DNA of 64,000 nt, taken from assembly GCF_000203795.2 (NCBI RefSeq), contig NW_006281103.1:325224-389223 (forward strand), in the 5' to 3' direction. Position numbers and translations under genes: made by a program. Each line of letters starts with the position of its first letter. Position 1 is the first letter of the stretch. Under the pieces are notes generated by a model that was not told the origin of the DNA, searched no databases, and worked only from the letters and a program-made list of their open reading frames with translations. Below, one piece after another: positions 63,006 through 64,000 of the stretch. Source of the stretch: Batrachochytrium dendrobatidis JAM81. Taxonomy: Eukaryota > Chytridiomycota > Chytridiomycetes > Rhizophydiales.

Positions 63006-63210
63006 TTTGATCTGGTTTCAACCTATTCGATTGTCATTCTATAACTGCATTTCTGATTCTACTTACAATAAAATTGGATTTACATGTATTGTATCTTATC
63101 ATGCTACAGCCTTGGTCAGCATGATATTGTACCTTGACACTTGTATATTTCCAATACAACACATTGTATACTGCATATTTGTACACATTTCTGTCAACCA
63201 ACTATCCATT

Positions 63211-63930
63211 CAGATCTGGATCAATGTAAAACTTGTGTCAGCCATGACCCAACTCGGTACAAAACAGGTCAACTCCAACGCATTCCATCATGGTTATGGT
63301 CACATCACATCATGCTGATGTATGTCGATCAGTATCACATTGCAACCAGCTGTCATCCAATGACTGCAATGCAATACCGTGCATGTATTGTGACTGATAC
63401 GCTGTGAACCATCAGCCAGTGTGCAACTGTCACTCGATATATCGAGTCTGATATGCAACAACATGCTGTGTTTACCATGATCAGGTTTTTGATCAATCTT
63501 GGACTCATGATACATGATTTGTCATGTTGGATTGTGTGGATGTGTCATGGACTGCAATTTAGTTGCAGACACACATATGTTTGACATTGACTGATGCATA
63601 CTGTGCAACGACTGATCAGTGCGTGTGTAATCGCACACTTGGTGGTATTGTGCATTATGGTTGTTTGACAATGGATGAATGCTGGATTAATCGGTTATAT
63701 GCAACCCATCTGAATCGACCTATTTGAACGATCACTCGATGTAACTGATAACAATGTGTATATATGGCTGTTGGATCAATCGAGTTTGTGCTGATATCGT
63801 CATACATGAGTTGGTCAACAAACTTGTAGCACTGCCAAAATACACTCGTATGGTTTGCTTGCATGAGATAATCTTGTGGTTCAACATCCAAGTTTATTTT
63901 ACAGTCGTATTCAAAACAACGTCGTATTGA
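63211..63930 (+). mobile_element. Second retroelement copy, internally deleted
   Basis: Positions 63211-63272 match the 5' part of the first element (about 56812-56874, CATGACCCAACT..GGTACAAA). From GTCAA at 63268-63272 onward the match jumps to 60379 onward. About 3.5 kb present in the first copy is therefore missing. The rest decays in identity and ends near the T-rich stretch at about 63900. It has stops throughout and is non-coding. Confidence 0.75.
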
Positions 63931-64000
63931 CATAATGCAATATCTATGTATATGACAATCTACATAACCCAATACATTATACAATGGGAAGAGTTTGAAT
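63931..64000. other. Window end, no feature
   Basis: The last 70 bp show no recognisable gene or repeat. Confidence 0.3.

Noticed and set aside
1..64000. tRNA genes, spliceosomal RNAs and CRISPR-like arrays
   Set aside because: I scanned for T-loop and anticodon-stem patterns, U1-U6 core motifs and regularly spaced repeats and found none convincing; a covariance search could overturn this.

Overview
The window looks like nuclear DNA of a zoosporic chytrid fungus, most likely Batrachochytrium or a close relative. The DNA is AT-rich. Genes are split by many short introns with GTAAGT-like donors, CTAAC-like branch sites and TAG acceptors. The gene set combines fungal housekeeping genes with flagellum genes: a full axonemal dynein heavy chain and a probable basal-body appendage coiled-coil protein. 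Near the right end is a secreted Ser/Thr-rich, coiled-coil protein whose N-terminus resembles the lineage-specific secreted families I know from Batrachochytrium. The genus assignment is inference.

Left part (1-8600): the 3' part of a SNF5/SMARCB1 gene, a PPIL3-type cyclophilin, a long gene-poor stretch, an intronless catalase with an unusual substitution at the distal-pocket Asn, and a solitary 5S rRNA gene at about 7557-7677.

Permease region (8601-16250): two divergently transcribed paralogs of an AAAP-type (amino acid/auxin permease) membrane protein. Both carry a conserved acidic/aromatic C-terminal tail motif followed by an extra membrane helix. One probably uses a GC-AG intron exactly where the other uses GT-AG. 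A tiny C2HC zinc-finger gene follows.

Compact housekeeping block (16650-55980): PARG (-), CCDC97 (-), SCLT1-like coiled coil (+), WDR55/JIP5 (+), MIC19 (-), POP1 (+), THOC1/HPR1 (-), a 13.8 kb DNAH1-like dynein heavy chain (-), USP14/UBP6 (-) and an RPD3/HDAC1-type deacetylase (+). Most are head-to-head or tail-to-tail with 80-600 bp spacers. The themes are RNA processing and export (POP1, THOC1, PPIL3, WDR55), chromatin and NAD signalling (SNF5, HDAC, PARG), proteasome (USP14), mitochondrial cristae (MIC19) and the flagellum (dynein, SCLT1-like).

Right part (56250-64000): a heavily decayed non-LTR retrotransposon with recognisable endonuclease and reverse-transcriptase remnants, an unexplained kilobase of similar texture, the intact secreted-protein gene, and a second, internally deleted copy of the same retroelement. 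The secreted-protein gene is therefore bracketed by direct retroelement repeats. This is the accessory part of the window.

Gene models were spliced by eye. Protein family calls rest on recognised motifs, and exon ends that were not checked base by base are approximate.
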